Assembly: GCA_045632625.1 (NCBI GenBank)
Contig: JAZQWZ010000150.1
Span: 1 to 27,217 of the forward strand
DNA from: Scatosoma sp045632625
Lineage (GTDB): Bacteria > Bacillota > Clostridia > Christensenellales > Borkfalkiaceae
Direction: 5' to 3'
DNA: 27,217 nt
A program made the position numbers and the translations under genes. Positions within the stretch are counted from its first letter, which is position 1; the number at the start of each line of letters is the position of its first letter. This document shows positions 6,774 through 14,689 of this stretch, one piece after another. The notes below the pieces were generated by a model. That model was not told where the DNA came from, made no database searches, and saw nothing but the letters and a program-made list of their open reading frames with translations.

Positions 6774-6802
6774 ATTATACGCTTGTTAAAACCAAAAGTC
6801 AA
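6774..6802 (-). promoter_or_regulatory. Promoter of the radical SAM operon, predicted leaderless
   Basis: On the minus strand, TTGACT (6802-6797), a 17-nt spacer and TATAAT (6779-6774) are followed after 6 nt by the ATG at 6767. Initiation 6-8 nt after the -10 box would fall on or beside the A of the start codon. Confidence 0.85.
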
Positions 6803-6865
6803 ACAAATGTTCGCATTTTACGTAAAAAATTGTCATAAAAATTTATTACAAACAGGGTAAAATGC

Positions 6866-6895
6866 TTGATTTGTCATATAAATATATGATAAAAT
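6866..6895 (+). promoter_or_regulatory. Acyltransferase promoter with palindromic spacer
   Basis: TTGATT (6866-6871), 18 nt and TAAAAT (6890-6895) form a plausible promoter. The spacer contains the perfect palindrome TCATATA-AA-TATATGA (6874-6889), which fills almost the whole distance between the two boxes. It is well placed as an operator for a repressor or a MerR-type activator. Confidence 0.65.
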
Positions 6896-6934
6896 AGCAT
6901 GGATGTCAAAAAAGAGTAAGGAGTTTTGATACAA

Positions 6935-7666
6935 ATGTCTAAAAAAGAAAAGAAACAAAAGCATCGCCGTAAATGGTATTTTCGGTTTTTATTAAAGTTA
7001 ATGAAAAAACGGTATCCCAAACCGCAATTTATCTATTTGGGAGAAGAAGTGCAAGATGGTAGTTTGATTATCAGTAACCACGAAGGTACGGATGCGCCGT
7101 TGTCTTTGGAAATGTACTTAGGTAAAAACGTAACCATGTGGGGCGCGCACGAGATGAATTCGGGGCTTATCAAAATGTATAAATACCAAACGCGCGTGTA
7201 CTATCACGAGAAAAAACACTGGAATTTGCATTTGGCGCGCTTGTTTTGCTTGATTGCCAGTCCGCTCACCTATTTATTTTACAGCGGTTTAGGTTTGATT
7301 TCCACCTATAAAGATTCGCGTTTTATGAAAACTGTTCGTGAAAGTATTGCGGCGATTAAGAAAGGGGAAAGTATCGTTGTTTTTCCCGAAGATTCCAAAA
7401 ATGGATATCTTCCCGAACTTGAAGGCTTTTTTGGGGGATTTGTCGTGCTTGCGGACGTATGCAAACGCCGCGGTATAGATGTACCCATCTACGTTACGTA
7501 TTTTAAGATAAAAGAAAAGCAATACATTATTGATAAACCCGTGTTGTATTCTCAGCTTACAGCAAACGGAGAAACGCGCGAAGAAGTAGCGAAGCGTTTG
7601 TTGGATCGTTGTAACGAGCTTGGTAAGATGCAATTTAACGACGAACAAAATTCGCAAACGGCATAA
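6935..7666 (+). CDS. PlsC-like glycerolipid acyltransferase
   Basis: This 243-residue protein fits the 1-acyl-glycerol-3-phosphate acyltransferase superfamily, which transfers acyl chains during phospholipid synthesis at the membrane. Residues 47-53 (SNHEGTD) occupy the catalytic NHX4D position, but with one residue fewer (HX3D). FPEDSKNGY (150-158) stands for the usual FPEGTRS motif. A lysine/arginine-rich N-terminus (MSKKEKKQKHRRKW) may bind the membrane surface. Hydrophobic residues about 102-123 may form a membrane segment. I chose ATG 6935 because AAGGAG (6918-6923) lies 11 nt before it; the in-frame TTG at 6926 is too close. The substrate is not known. It stands alone, divergent from the radical SAM operon. 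Confidence 0.82.
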   Translation: MSKKEKKQKHRRKWYFRFLLKLMKKRYPKPQFIYLGEEVQDGSLIISNHEGTDAPLSLEMYLGKNVTMWGAHEMNSGLIKMYKYQTRVYYHEKKHWNLHLARLFCLIASPLTYLFYSGLGLISTYKDSRFMKTVRESIAAIKKGESIVVFPEDSKNGYLPELEGFFGGFVVLADVCKRRGIDVPIYVTYFKIKEKQYIIDKPVLYSQLTANGETREEVAKRLLDRCNELGKMQFNDEQNSQTA

Positions 7667-7679
7667 ATAAAAAAAAATG

Positions 7680-7730
7680 AAAACAACAGGGGCAGGTACG
7701 CGTTGAACGCACACCTGCCCCTGTTGTTTT
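7680..7730. terminator. Bidirectional terminator with an 18-bp perfect stem
   Basis: The arms 7680-7697 and 7713-7730 pair over 18 bp without a mismatch and begin and end in AAAA/TTTT, so it can stop both convergent transcripts. The 15-nt loop (7698-7712) can form three more pairs (GCG/CGC). The left arm contains an exact copy of the dispersed 12-mer GGGGCAGGTACG. Confidence 0.95.
7689..7700 (+). repeat. Exact copy of GGGGCAGGTACG in a terminator arm
   Basis: This copy continues as CGCGTTGA, similar to the continuation CGCAATCA at 20338 and CGCAATGA at 24755. That suggests a longer degenerate consensus. Confidence 0.65.
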
Positions 7731-7743
7731 ATACAATGATTGT

Positions 7744-8499
7744 TTAATATCTAAGGTCGATACGGCTTGCGTCCATGCCAGCGGCAAGTAATTTATCGTA
7801 GTAATCTTTCGCGATAGAATTTTTTACAGACGTAACGCTTGAACCGGTGTTGATGGTAATTACGTATTTGTTTCCGCTTGAACGCACGCTCACGAACGTA
7901 ACGTTCCACATGGATTTTGCCACTTGTTTTGCTACCTTTTCCACGGTAAACGTATCGCCCGAGCCTACGTGCGCACCAGAAGTAAACGCCGAACCGCTGA
8001 GCAAGGATTTAATAAGCATGATAGGGGATATGAGCATCACCACGGCAAGCGCAATACAAATCCAAGCAAAAACCGTCGCGGCGCCCGCCAAAGCTCCCAC
8101 CGCATATTGTGCAGCCAAAGGCAACGCAAAAATGCCGATTAAGTAGAAAAATCTTCTTCCTTTGTAATCTTCAAAATCAAATTCGTTGTCGAATTCTTCA
8201 TAATCAAACGTTTTAGCAAACAGCATGGTTTGAATAGCAAAGGACGTGCACGCGCATATTTTGGCGGGGTTTTGCAAAGAGCTAAATGCCGCGCCGATAT
8301 ACACAACGCACGCTAAAATATAGGTAGCGATTAAAAGCATGGGGAAAAATCTTTTTGCTCTAATTTCATCGGCAAATTGATAGATAACCAAGACCAAGGG
8401 AAGTGCAAGTGCTAACGAACGACCAGGGCTAAGTATAAAATACACCACGGACAAGATAAGCACAACTAGCAAGGACGGTTTTATTTTGATATTCTTCAT
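7744..8499 (-). CDS. Hypothetical membrane protein with soluble C-terminal domain
   Basis: I do not recognise this 251-residue protein. Hydrophobic stretches at about 9-24, 27-42, 52-72, 117-135 and 140-165 suggest five membrane segments. Between the third and fourth is a very acidic loop (DYEEFDNEFDFEDY, 99-112). Residues 180-251 look like a small soluble alpha/beta domain: VEKVAKQVAKSM, two strands WNVTFVSVRS and NKYVITINTG, then helices. The start ATG 8499 has GGAG 7 nt upstream. It has its own promoter, and it ends in the shared terminator facing the acyltransferase gene. No function is proposed. Confidence 0.8.
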   Translation of the reverse strand: MKNIKIKPSLLVVLILSVVYFILSPGRSLALALPLVLVIYQFADEIRAKRFFPMLLIATYILACVVYIGAAFSSLQNPAKICACTSFAIQTMLFAKTFDYEEFDNEFDFEDYKGRRFFYLIGIFALPLAAQYAVGALAGAATVFAWICIALAVVMLISPIMLIKSLLSGSAFTSGAHVGSGDTFTVEKVAKQVAKSMWNVTFVSVRSSGNKYVITINTGSSVTSVKNSIAKDYYDKLLAAGMDASRIDLRY

Positions 8500-8532
8500 A
8501 ACGTTCTCCGTAGAAATAATTTTGATAGCATA

Positions 8533-8561
8533 AGTATAGCATGTATTTTGACAAAAGGCAA
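8533..8561 (-). promoter_or_regulatory. Promoter of the membrane protein gene
   Basis: On the minus strand, TTGCCT (8561-8556), 17 nt and TATACT (8538-8533) lie about 35 nt before the start codon at 8499. Confidence 0.7.
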
Positions 8562-8594
8562 GCGTTTGTTGTTATTAAAAATCGAGGTGAAATA

Positions 8595-8626
8595 AAAAAC
8601 AGGTATCCATAAGGGTACCTGTTTTT
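8595..8626 (-). terminator. Terminator of tRNA-Ser
   Basis: The arms 8595-8608 and 8613-8626 pair over 14 positions around the loop ATAA, with one G-T-type pair. On the minus strand the stem ends in TTTTTTATTT. It lies 4 nt beyond the tRNA-Ser CCA end. Confidence 0.88.
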
Positions 8627-8629
8627 CTT

Positions 8630-8720
8630 TGGCGCAGAGAAGAGGATTTGAACCTCCGGTACGTTTCAGGCGTACACACGATTTCCAATCGTGCTCCTTA
8701 AACCACTCAGACATCTCTGC
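8630..8720 (-). tRNA. tRNA-Ser (anticodon GGA)
   Basis: The minus strand gives acceptor GCAGAGA/TCTCTGC, discriminator G and encoded CCA (8630-8632). The anticodon stem CACGA/TCGTG carries the loop TTGGAAA, which gives GGA. A long variable arm (GTACG/CGTAC pairing) marks it as a class II tRNA. It is a complete 91-nt gene with its own promoter and terminator. Confidence 0.96.
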
Positions 8721-8754
8721 AATTTTTAGGCGTTTGTCGCACAAGCGCCTATTT

Positions 8755-8783
8755 ATATTACTGTATTTTATCAAAAATTGCAA
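8755..8783 (-). promoter_or_regulatory. Promoter of tRNA-Ser
   Basis: On the minus strand, TTGCAA (8783-8778), 17 nt and TAATAT (8760-8755) precede the tRNA by about 35 nt. The short leader contains an imperfect 10-position hairpin, 8728-8737 with 8741-8750. Confidence 0.7.
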
Positions 8784-8832
8784 GCATTTTTGCTATACTT
8801 TTATAAAATTCCGAAAAAATCTTTTTATATCA

Positions 8833-10578
8833 TCAACCTTTATAGCAATCACACGCTTGCCCGTTTTTCAAAAATCCCGTATCTTGGCATTTTTGGCAGG
8901 TGAATTGCGGTAGTAAGTCCTTTTCCGCAATGCCCATTTCTTTCAACAACGAACTACGTTCCGTTTGCAAATCTTTTTGTTGTTGCTGCAAAGCGGGCAA
9001 TTTATGCGGCTCAAACATTTCCGCTTTGGCAAGAGAAAATTCCATCGACGAAAGCTGTTTGGAAATCGTGGAAAAGCGTTGGTTTTTGTTGGCTTTTGCC
9101 ATATTCGCATCCGCGCGCTTTTGCGCTTGTTCACGAAGCAATGCATAATATCGATCCCTATCCGCCTTTGCGTTTGCTGCCGCTACGGTAGGGGAGATAA
9201 AATTACCCGATTTTGCGCTTGAACTCGTACCTGCCCCCGTCGTTTGCGGTATATCCTTGACAAAAAATACCTTTTCCTGCTGCCAGTCGGACAGAATTTT
9301 ATTCATATACGGCATGGGGTTAGAGCTCGTTGCGCTGCGTTTCGCAGCTTCCAAAATCATATCGACGGAAAAACCATTTTCCTTCCACGTACGAATAAGA
9401 GTAAGATGGCTTGTGTTGCGCATTGCGCCACAAATATCTTGAATTTTTGTAAACAATTTTGCGTCGTCATTGCGTTCTTTAAGATACGCTTTCACGGCAT
9501 CTTTGTCTACGCATCCCATTTCCACAAGTTTCACGAGCAAAGCATGCATACTTTCAAAACTCTTTCTTTCGTTCTTAAAGCAAAACGACGAAAGACCCAA
9601 AAGTGTCGCGCGTTCAAAACCGTATCCTAACCATTTGGAAATATATTCATCAATATAGGGGGCAGGGTTGCTCACTTTAACCCCTAACACCTTGCCGATA
9701 TCATAGGTTAATTTCCTCATCGTTTCCCGCATTTGCAAATACGCGGTAACGTCCTTGCAATCCTTCACGCCTCGTTCGTATAAATCTTCCAAAACACTGT
9801 CCAAACCCCGCATAGTGCCACGTTTCATTTGTTTGGCCGCCGCAACGATAGCCGCCTTGTCAAATTCCAGCGTTTCCGTCCATTTGCGGTAAAGGGAATA
9901 TTCGTTTTCATCAGGCGTACGCGGATAACCGTTTGTCGAAGTTAAGCCAAGCGCCGACAAAATGGCAACCACGTGCACTTCGTTGGCGTTATACGACGAA
10001 AGCTCGCGTTCCACCTGTTCGTAAGTAGTAGCGCCGCCCGCAATCAACTTTTTCGCCTTGTTAAAAATGTAGGAAGGAGAAACGGCATTGCCTTGTTTGT
10101 TGATGCAATATTCCGCAATCAGCAACAGTGCCTGCGGCTGCATCGCCGTTTCTTCCAAAAATTTCATATACTTAATAAATTCGCCTGCGTTGATGGGTTT
10201 ACCCACCTTTTGCATTTTGCGCTCCAATTCCTTGTTGAAATCGGTGTATTTTTCATAGCGCACCTTTTTCGGGCGACCGATAGCCGCTTTTACGGGCAAA
10301 TATTGTACGGCGAACGGATTTTTGGAGATAATTTGCACCAAATCATAATCTTCCCAAAACGCGAACGCTTCGACAATTTTTTCCTCGTCCGTTTTCAAAA
10401 CTTCCGCCATCGCCGTCAAGGAAAAATCAGAAACGGCACTTTTACAAACATATAAACCGTACAAATACACCTTCACGGCAAAGCCATCCGCCTCGGGCAA
10501 ATAATTAGTAATAAACCTGTTTTCCACGGTTACGTACGAGTTATCATCGCAATCCTTAGAAAAGGAACAAAACGCCAT
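8833..10578 (-). CDS. DnaD-domain primosome protein ending in a DnaC-like zinc motif
   Basis: The 581-residue protein has the layout of clostridial DnaD/DnaB-type primosomal proteins. There is an N-terminal winged-helix-like region (about 25-85) and two DnaD-like repeats (about 210-290 and 310-375), including ISKWLGYGFERATLL. These proteins help load the replicative helicase. The last ~90 residues differ: a helical segment (STISKQLSSMEFSLAKAE) and CQKC with CDC (Cys561, 564, 576, 578) resemble the N-terminal zinc region of the DnaC/DnaI helicase loader. The frame stops there, with no AAA+ domain downstream. ATG 10578 was chosen because AAGGAGG lies 9 nt upstream. An exact copy of the 12-mer GGGGCAGGTACG is inside the gene (9226-9237). 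Confidence 0.85.
   Translation of the reverse strand: MAFCSFSKDCDDNSYVTVENRFITNYLPEADGFAVKVYLYGLYVCKSAVSDFSLTAMAEVLKTDEEKIVEAFAFWEDYDLVQIISKNPFAVQYLPVKAAIGRPKKVRYEKYTDFNKELERKMQKVGKPINAGEFIKYMKFLEETAMQPQALLLIAEYCINKQGNAVSPSYIFNKAKKLIAGGATTYEQVERELSSYNANEVHVVAILSALGLTSTNGYPRTPDENEYSLYRKWTETLEFDKAAIVAAAKQMKRGTMRGLDSVLEDLYERGVKDCKDVTAYLQMRETMRKLTYDIGKVLGVKVSNPAPYIDEYISKWLGYGFERATLLGLSSFCFKNERKSFESMHALLVKLVEMGCVDKDAVKAYLKERNDDAKLFTKIQDICGAMRNTSHLTLIRTWKENGFSVDMILEAAKRSATSSNPMPYMNKILSDWQQEKVFFVKDIPQTTGAGTSSSAKSGNFISPTVAAANAKADRDRYYALLREQAQKRADANMAKANKNQRFSTISKQLSSMEFSLAKAEMFEPHKLPALQQQQKDLQTERSSLLKEMGIAEKDLLPQFTCQKCQDTGFLKNGQACDCYKG
9226..9237 (-). repeat. Exact copy of GGGGCAGGTACG inside the dnaD-like gene
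   Basis: Here the 12-mer encodes part of TTGAGTSSS, in a low-complexity linker. The frame differs from the copy at 6142-6153. Confidence 0.65.
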
Positions 10579-10652
10579 TGCATAAATCCTCCTTGACAAA
10601 TTCCGCGCTCAAAAGCCCCGATTTTACACAATTTCCGCACGCTCGCGGAGAA

Positions 10653-10677
10653 AAAAGAAGAAAAATTTTCTTCTTTT
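10653..10677. repeat. Perfect 25-bp palindrome between divergent genes
   Basis: AAAAGAAGAAAA (10653-10664), one central A, and TTTTCTTCTTTT (10666-10677) are exact inverse complements. It lies in the 294-bp gap between the dnaD-like gene and sbcD, upstream of both, so it is not an obvious terminator. It could be a protein-binding site or a cruciform-prone tract. Confidence 0.6.
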
Positions 10678-10689
10678 AAGCAACTTTCC

Positions 10690-10718
10690 TTGCTTTCTTC
10701 AAAGAAATAGTGTATAAT
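10690..10718 (+). promoter_or_regulatory. Promoter of the sbcD operon
   Basis: TTGCTT (10690-10695), 17 nt and TATAAT (10713-10718) form a good promoter. The leader to the sbcD start is about 147 nt and holds a 7-bp hairpin, TAAAACG-ACGC-CGTTTTA (10796-10813), not followed by T residues. No other clear promoter is seen before the run of genes to the window end. Confidence 0.75.
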
Positions 10719-10872
10719 ATACTATGTATATTCCGTTTGCATCGTAGCCAAACGCGGTAAAAATATTATACAAGTTTCGCAAAAAAATTGCAACCTAAAA
10801 CGACGCCGTTTTAACAAAAAACCATAAAAAACGCAAAAAAATAAGCAAAAAACAAAAAGGAGGAGTTCCCAT

Positions 10873-12033
10873 ATGAAAATATTGCACACGTCCGACTGGC
10901 ACGTTGGCAAACGTCTCATGGGCCGCGATCGCTTGCAAGAACAAGCCGAAGTGCTTGACGAAATCGTGGCTATTTGCGACAGGGAACAAATCGATTTGGT
11001 TTTGCTGGCTGGCGACGTGTACGACACCTACACCCCCAGTGCGGAAGCAGAGCAGCTTTTCTATGCAAAAATCAAACGCGTAGCAGGAGAACACAGGGCA
11101 GTGTTTCTCATCAGCGGCAACCACGACGACGGCGTGCGTTTATCAGCGGTAGCGCCTCTTTCAGGTGAGCACGGCATTTACGTAATGGGCAATGCTCGAA
11201 CGATACCGCTTCCTAAAACCAACCACCGTGCAACGCGCGCAATCCAAACGGGCACGGGCTTTGCGATATTTGAAAACGCAAACGGCGTAAGAGTATACGT
11301 AGGCGCGCTGCCGTATCCCAACGAAGCCCGCTTTAAGGAAGAAAAATCCGATTTGCCTTACGTAGAACGCATACAGGGCTGGATGCAGGAAAGTATGCAG
11401 GGCAATGCGGGAAATTTACCCAGCGTGTTCATGGGGCACCTGTTCGTGGCAGGCGGTGCGGTGAGTGACAGCGAACGCGAAATTGACTTAGGCGGCGCAA
11501 GAGCAGTGCCACCCGACGCTTTACCTAAGGCCGACTATATTGCACTCGGCCACCTGCACAAAAAACAAAAGATGGGCAAAGGGAACGTGTATTATAGCGG
11601 CTCGCCCTTGCAGTATTCCTTTGACGAAACGGCAGATAAAAGCGTGAAAGTGTTTACGCTCAATCAAAACGGCGTGCAAAATTTAAAAGATATACCGCTC
11701 ACCAAGGGCAAAAAACTGCTTCGTTTGCAAGCGGAAAACGTGGAAGACGCACTCATTTTATTACAGGGTTATCCCGATAACTTGGTGGAAATGAAGCTGC
11801 TGTTATCTTCGCCGTTGACCAGCGATGACAGTGCGCGCTTAGCGGCGAAAGAAAATTTAGTTTCCCTAATCACGGAAATCAGCGGTGAACAGGACTTGCA
11901 GTTTGAAAGCAGAAAGGGCTTGGCGGATTCCGCGCTTTTCGACGCCTTTTATCAAGCGGAGTACAATTCGCAACCCGACGAACAAGTAAAAACTCTGTTT
12001 TTAAGCATTTTAGAAGAAGTCGGCGGCAGGTAA
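10873..12033 (+). CDS. sbcD: Exonuclease subunit SbcD (Mre11-like)
   Basis: SbcD is the nuclease subunit of SbcCD, which opens DNA hairpins and trims blocked double-strand ends. The 386-residue protein shows the full metallophosphoesterase set: Asp8 and His10 (DWH), GDVYD at 47-51, GNHD at 82-85, GH at 188-189 and GHLH at 226-229. These bind the two metal ions. The C-terminal third is the usual capping region. AAGGAGGAG precedes ATG 10873. sbcC follows after 38 nt in the standard order. Confidence 0.96.
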   Translation: MKILHTSDWHVGKRLMGRDRLQEQAEVLDEIVAICDREQIDLVLLAGDVYDTYTPSAEAEQLFYAKIKRVAGEHRAVFLISGNHDDGVRLSAVAPLSGEHGIYVMGNARTIPLPKTNHRATRAIQTGTGFAIFENANGVRVYVGALPYPNEARFKEEKSDLPYVERIQGWMQESMQGNAGNLPSVFMGHLFVAGGAVSDSEREIDLGGARAVPPDALPKADYIALGHLHKKQKMGKGNVYYSGSPLQYSFDETADKSVKVFTLNQNGVQNLKDIPLTKGKKLLRLQAENVEDALILLQGYPDNLVEMKLLLSSPLTSDDSARLAAKENLVSLITEISGEQDLQFESRKGLADSALFDAFYQAEYNSQPDEQVKTLFLSILEEVGGR

Positions 12034-12071
12034 ACCACCGAAAAAATTAGGAAATTTATAAGGAGCTTTGC

Positions 12072-14663
12072 ATGAAACCTGTCTATCTCGAATTTAGCGG
12101 TATCAACAGTTTCTCGGAAACGGCGCGCATTGATTTTCGCGCGTTGCTTGCGGGCGGCGTGTTTGGTATTTTCGGGGATACGGGCAGTGGCAAAAGCACC
12201 ATATTAGACAGTATCCACTTTGCGCTCTACGGCGAAATCGACCGTGTACCCAAATCGTTTAACGACTGTATCAATCATCGCAGCGAAAGCGCAAAAGTGC
12301 TGTTCGATTTTGAAATTTTAAACGGCGGCGAACGCAAAATTTACCGTGTCCAACGCGAACGAAAACGCAAAACAGGCAGCAGTAAAGCATATTTGTACGA
12401 ATTTACCGGCGAAAATAAAATGCTTGCGCTGGTAGAAGGCGTCAAGGAAGTAAACGAAAAGTTGGAAGAAATTATCGGTTTAAGCTTTGCCGATTTCAAA
12501 ATGTGCATTGCTTTGCCGCAGGGCGATTTTGCGGCGCTCGTGCAATCCACTCCGAGTGATAGAGTAAAATTAGTGGCGCGCCTTTTCAATTTGGAAAAGT
12601 ACGGCGAAGCGCTTTCCAAAGCCGTAAACGAACGCTTTTACCGCGCGCAGGAAGAAGTCAATTTGCTAAAAGCAAAAATGGACGAAAGTGCCGATTGCAG
12701 CGATGAAACGATGGCGCAGTTGCAAGCGCAAATCCAAGAACAACAAGCGTTGTTGACGCAAAGCAACCAAGCGTTGCGGGCGGCGGAAGCACAGGTCAAA
12801 CAGTTAGAAGAAATTCGTTTAAAAAAGCAAGCGTTTGAAAGCGTGCAAACGGAAATACAAACGATGCAAACCCGCTTTGCAGAAATGCAACGCAAGCAAC
12901 GCATGCTGCATATTGCGCCAAAGGCGCAAGCCGTGCAGGAAAAATATACCGCTATGCAAACGGCGGAAAAATTAGAAACACAGGCAGTCTTAAAAGCAAA
13001 AGCAGAACAGGAAAACTATCAGGCTTGTCAGGGAAAAATCGAGCAGGCAACCAAGGCGTTACAGGAAAGCAACTTCGACGAAACGCTTTTGCAGTGGAAG
13101 GTGCAATTACAAAAAGTACGCGACGCGGTCGTAGATATGCAAAACGCCAAGCTTGCGAAAGATAAATTAGACGATTGTATTTTGGCGTATCGCGCGTTGG
13201 AAAATGCGTGTAAAGCGGATGATTTCGACGGTAAGCTTAACCATTTGCAAGCAAAGCTTGCAGAACTTGGCGAAGACGAAACCTTTTTCGAGTTTTTAAA
13301 AACGCATTGCAAGGACGCGTTGCTTGTTGATACCTATCAAGAAGTGCAAACGGATTTGCGCGCGCTGGCAGGAAAATATCCGCAAACGCAAGCAGAAGTG
13401 GATATATTGCTCGGCAAATATACCTTGCAAAGCGTAGCGCAAACGCCCGATATGCAACGCCTGAGCGAAGCGTTTAAAAAACAGGAAGAACAACGCAAGC
13501 TGTTGAAAAAGCAAATCAGCGATTTGGAAAACCGCCGCTTGCAATATCAGGAAAACGAAAGCAAGAAAAAGCTGCTTGCCGAACAAGGAAAATTGCTGCG
13601 CAGCGCTTTCGAACTTGCACAGGAAAAAATAGCCTCTTTGCAGGGCTTGGGCAGCGAAGAACAAATCGAAAAGCAAATCCAATCGTGCGAGCAAGCCAAA
13701 AAACAAGCGGAGTCGCATTTGAACGCATGGAAGGACGAACAAAGCAAAGCGTATGCCGAAATGCAAAAACAGCAGGGCTTGCAAGCATTGCACGCGCAAA
13801 CCAAGCAAGAACAGGAAACGGCGTTGCGGCAAGCGATGCAGGCGGGCGGTTTTGCACAGGTGGAAGACGCTACGGCACTGTTAAACGAGCTTGGCGATTT
13901 ACAAAAAGCGCAAGAGCAAACGCAAGCGTTTTTGTCAACTTACGAACAATTACAAACACAAATTAAACAGACGGATACAACGGCTTTTGCAAGCTACAAC
14001 GAACAAGCGTATTTGGACGCGCAAGCGGTTGTAGAACGGCAAAAATCCGCTGTGGAAACGGTCAATCAAACGCTGGGCGGTTTAAAAAACGAATACGAAA
14101 GTTTATGCAAACAACGCGAAAAATACCAAGGCTGGCTCAAAGAACTTGCCGAAAAGCAACAAAGGCAACAGGTATGCGATAAACTGCGTTTGTTGGTACG
14201 CGGAAATAAGTTTTTGGAATTTATCGCCTCGGAATATTTGCAGGAAATTTCTTTCACGGCAAGCAAAACGTTGCTTTCCTTAACAGGCGGAAGATATTTC
14301 TTGAAATACGATAAAGAATTTAAGGTTGGCGACAATTTAGACGGGGGGAATTTACGCGCGGTAAAAACGCTTTCGGGCGGGGAAACCTTTCTCGTATCCC
14401 TTTCCTTGGCGCTTTCGCTCAGCGCAACGGTATGCTTAAAATCCCTGCGTCCCATCGAATTTTTCTTCTTGGACGAAGGCTTTGGTACACTGGATGGTAA
14501 GCTTGTCGATACGGTTATGGACGTGCTTGGCAAGCTCAGTAAAACGTTCGCCGTAGGGCTTATTTCCCACGTGGAAGAATTAAAACATAGGATAGAAAAT
14601 AAAATCGTGGTTACGGGTGCTACGGAAACGCACGGCTCGCAGGTGAAGGTCGAGTGCTACTAA
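12072..14663 (+). CDS. sbcC: Exonuclease subunit SbcC (Rad50-like), no zinc hook seen
   Basis: This is the SMC-like ATPase partner of SbcD. Walker A is GDTGSGKS at 35-42. The signature LSGGE starts at 767 and Walker B is LDEGFGTLD at 800-808, followed by His of LISHVEEL. Residues about 170-430 and 460-700 are Gln/Glu/Lys/Ala-rich coiled coil. At 863 residues it is shorter than typical members of about 1000-1150. I find no CXXC pair anywhere; the residues near the apex (about 400-450, FFEFLKTHCKDALLVDTYQ) form a different small segment with one Cys. The ribosome site is AAGGAG, 7 nt before ATG. Confidence 0.94.
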   Translation: MKPVYLEFSGINSFSETARIDFRALLAGGVFGIFGDTGSGKSTILDSIHFALYGEIDRVPKSFNDCINHRSESAKVLFDFEILNGGERKIYRVQRERKRKTGSSKAYLYEFTGENKMLALVEGVKEVNEKLEEIIGLSFADFKMCIALPQGDFAALVQSTPSDRVKLVARLFNLEKYGEALSKAVNERFYRAQEEVNLLKAKMDESADCSDETMAQLQAQIQEQQALLTQSNQALRAAEAQVKQLEEIRLKKQAFESVQTEIQTMQTRFAEMQRKQRMLHIAPKAQAVQEKYTAMQTAEKLETQAVLKAKAEQENYQACQGKIEQATKALQESNFDETLLQWKVQLQKVRDAVVDMQNAKLAKDKLDDCILAYRALENACKADDFDGKLNHLQAKLAELGEDETFFEFLKTHCKDALLVDTYQEVQTDLRALAGKYPQTQAEVDILLGKYTLQSVAQTPDMQRLSEAFKKQEEQRKLLKKQISDLENRRLQYQENESKKKLLAEQGKLLRSAFELAQEKIASLQGLGSEEQIEKQIQSCEQAKKQAESHLNAWKDEQSKAYAEMQKQQGLQALHAQTKQEQETALRQAMQAGGFAQVEDATALLNELGDLQKAQEQTQAFLSTYEQLQTQIKQTDTTAFASYNEQAYLDAQAVVERQKSAVETVNQTLGGLKNEYESLCKQREKYQGWLKELAEKQQRQQVCDKLRLLVRGNKFLEFIASEYLQEISFTASKTLLSLTGGRYFLKYDKEFKVGDNLDGGNLRAVKTLSGGETFLVSLSLALSLSATVCLKSLRPIEFFFLDEGFGTLDGKLVDTVMDVLGKLSKTFAVGLISHVEELKHRIENKIVVTGATETHGSQVKVECY

Positions 14664-14689
14664 CCGCAAAAAAATAAAAAGAGACGAGT

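Noticed and set aside
8496..8913. Open frames across tRNA-Ser on both strands
   Set aside because: They run through a complete tRNA and its promoter or terminator and resemble no protein.
12341..14533. Several long minus-strand open frames inside sbcC, rich in Cys, Ser, Phe and Leu
   Set aside because: They mirror the Gln/Lys/Glu/Ala-rich coiled-coil codons of sbcC and have no ribosome sites or recognisable domains.
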